Assembly: GCF_000308515.1 (NCBI RefSeq)
Contig: NZ_BAFV01000024.1
Location: forward strand, 1-58,265
Reading direction: 5' to 3'
Origin: Nocardia carnea NBRC 14403
Lineage (GTDB): Bacteria; Actinomycetota; Actinomycetes; Mycobacteriales; Mycobacteriaceae
DNA: 58,265 nucleotides
A program made the translations under genes and the position numbers. The notes beneath the pieces were generated by a model that saw nothing but the letters and a program-made list of their open reading frames with translations, was not told the DNA's origin and did not search any database. Shown here piece after piece: positions 57,356-58,265 of this stretch. The stretch's first letter is position 1; each line of letters starts with the position of its first letter.

Positions 57356-58265
57356 CTGCGCAGCCACCGCCACCCACGCCGGCCGTCGCGCAGGACCAGC
57401 CGCGCCGCGGTACGTCCGCTCGCTCCGGATACCCCGCCGCCCGGATGGGTGGAGGCACCGGTGAGGTAGAGGCCGGGCGCGCCGGGCACCCGCTGCCCGG
57501 ACAGTTCCGGTAGCGGCCGCCACAGCATCATCTGGTCGAGGCTCATCTCGATATGCATGACATTGCCGCCGCGCAGACCCATCTCGGTTTCCAGGTCGAC
57601 CGGGGTCTGGATATGGCGGCGCAATACCGTCGCCGCCGCGCCGGGTGCGTACCGGTCCAGTTCACCGATGATCCGGTCGGCCTCGGATTCGGCGTGCGAC
57701 GCCCAGTGCGTGCCGTCGGCGAGCCGGTAGGGATGCCATTGCGACCACAACGAGAGCTGGTGCTCTCCGGCTGGGGCGATTCCGGGGTCCAGGGCGCTGA
57801 AACTCATCCCGAGCACCACCGGCCGCGGTGGGAGCCGGCCGCCGAGGGCATTTCCGTGCGCGAGCCGCAACTCCCGGCGGTCGGTGACCAGTAGTTGCAG
57901 ACCGGTCGCGGATTCGGCGGGCGTCGCGCCCGGATACTGCGGTAGTGCGCTGGTCGCGGCCCGCACCACCATGCCGATACCGGGACCGACGCGGATCCGG
58001 CGCCGCCACGCGTCCAGCGTTTCCTGGTCGAACCCGCCGGCGCCCAGTAGTTCGAGGGTGGTCAGGATATGGGTTCCGGCGATCACGGTTTCGGCAGTGT
58101 GCTCGTGCCCTGCGGCGGTACGGATCTGCCACCGGTCGCCGTGGCGGGCGAGCGCGGTGACCGCGTCACCGGCGACGATCTCCCCGCCGTCGGCGCGCAG
58201 CCGGGCCACGAGTGCTTCGGTGAGCGCGCCGCTGCCGCCGACCGCGCGGCCGGGCGGCAGGGTGT
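57352..58265 (-). CDS. CrtO/CrtD-like carotenoid oxidoreductase, C-terminal part
   Basis: Partial; it runs off the right edge. The frame is open to the edge (TLPPGRAVGGSGALTEALVA before the first in-frame GTG at 58209), so the N-terminal FAD fold lies outside. It belongs to the phytoene dehydrogenase-like family. DLETEMGLRGGNVMHIEMSL and GLYLTGASTHPGGGVSGASG are typical of CrtO-type carotene 4-ketolases and related desaturases. The exact reaction (ketolation versus 3',4'-desaturation) cannot be decided. Its stop overlaps the cruF start, so both steps are probably coupled. Confidence 0.85.
   Translation of the reverse strand, partial: TLPPGRAVGGSGALTEALVARLRADGGEIVAGDAVTALARHGDRWQIRTAAGHEHTAETVIAGTHILTTLELLGAGGFDQETLDAWRRRIRVGPGIGMVVRAATSALPQYPGATPAESATGLQLLVTDRRELRLAHGNALGGRLPPRPVVLGMSFSALDPGIAPAGEHQLSLWSQWHPYRLADGTHWASHAESEADRIIGELDRYAPGAAATVLRRHIQTPVDLETEMGLRGGNVMHIEMSLDQMMLWRPLPELSGQRVPGAPGLYLTGASTHPGGGVSGASGRTAARLVLRDGRRGWRWLRR

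Overview
This window comes from a GC-rich mycolic-acid actinomycete, most likely Nocardia or a close Nocardiaceae relative. The reasons are strong G/C bias at third codon positions, many GTG starts, and a gene set that follows, in mirror image, the Mycobacterium tuberculosis stretch from dlaT/sucB (Rv2215) to lppM (Rv2171). It carries the aa3-bc1 oxidase genes (ctaC, ctaF, ctaE, qcrCAB), lipoarabinomannan/PIM genes (pimB', mptA, lppM), pknL with its DNA-binding substrate, and two NlpC/P60 wall hydrolases. I recalled the reference gene order from memory and could not align it.

Layout. 1-6.6 kb: sucB start, a small conserved protein, leucyl aminopeptidase, a zinc-ribbon TetR regulator, a GNAT, gcvT and ilvE. 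6.6-11.7 kb: a metallo-beta-lactamase-fold hydrolase, cobS and cobT, a DinB/MDMPI-like protein and a DUF3043 membrane protein. 11.9-17.5 kb: erpA-like Fe-S carrier, adenosine kinase, asnB, ctaC-ctaF. 17.5-23.3 kb: an accessory segment with a 31-bp tandem repeat, an FAD oxidoreductase, Spo0M, an IS607-type TnpB with a decayed transposase fragment, and an orphan membrane-anchored alpha/alpha-toroid protein. 23.3-31.4 kb: a long minus-strand block (plsC, ROK kinase, small protein, ArsA-like ATPase, two SRPBCC proteins, pimB', ripC-like, second NlpC/P60). 31.9-40.1 kb: DEDDh/GIY-YIG protein, stand-alone RAM domain, trpD, ctaE-qcrC-qcrA-qcrB. 40.3-46.4 kb: TetR plus F420-type oxidoreductase, 3'-5' exoribonuclease, aroG, pknL and its substrate. 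46.5 kb to the end: carotenoid genes (crtB, crtI, GGPP synthase, cruF-like, GT2, crtO/crtD-like) interleaved with mptA, lppM and metF.

How it fits together. Several chains are tightly coupled: stop/start overlaps (ATGA or GTGA) join ATPase/small protein/ROK kinase, mptA/crtB, crtO-like/cruF, lppM/GT2 and qcrA/qcrB. The respiratory supercomplex genes form two sets (ctaC-ctaF and ctaE-qcrCAB) that lie about 18 kb apart. Relative to M. tuberculosis, the block plsC to qcrB appears inverted as a unit, and both of its edges carry accessory genes.

Most unusual items: (i) a solitary TnpB with an intact RuvC triad inserted directly upstream of spo0M, with a hairpin over its 3' end that could be its guide RNA scaffold; (ii) the orphan toroid membrane protein beside it; (iii) a shared 19-bp promoter motif before both NlpC/P60 genes; (iv) a recurrent leaderless layout (TANNNT ending 6-7 nt before the start codon, no ribosome site) at about twelve genes; (v) phytoene synthase with a large low-complexity insertion. 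No tRNA, rRNA or CRISPR array was seen.
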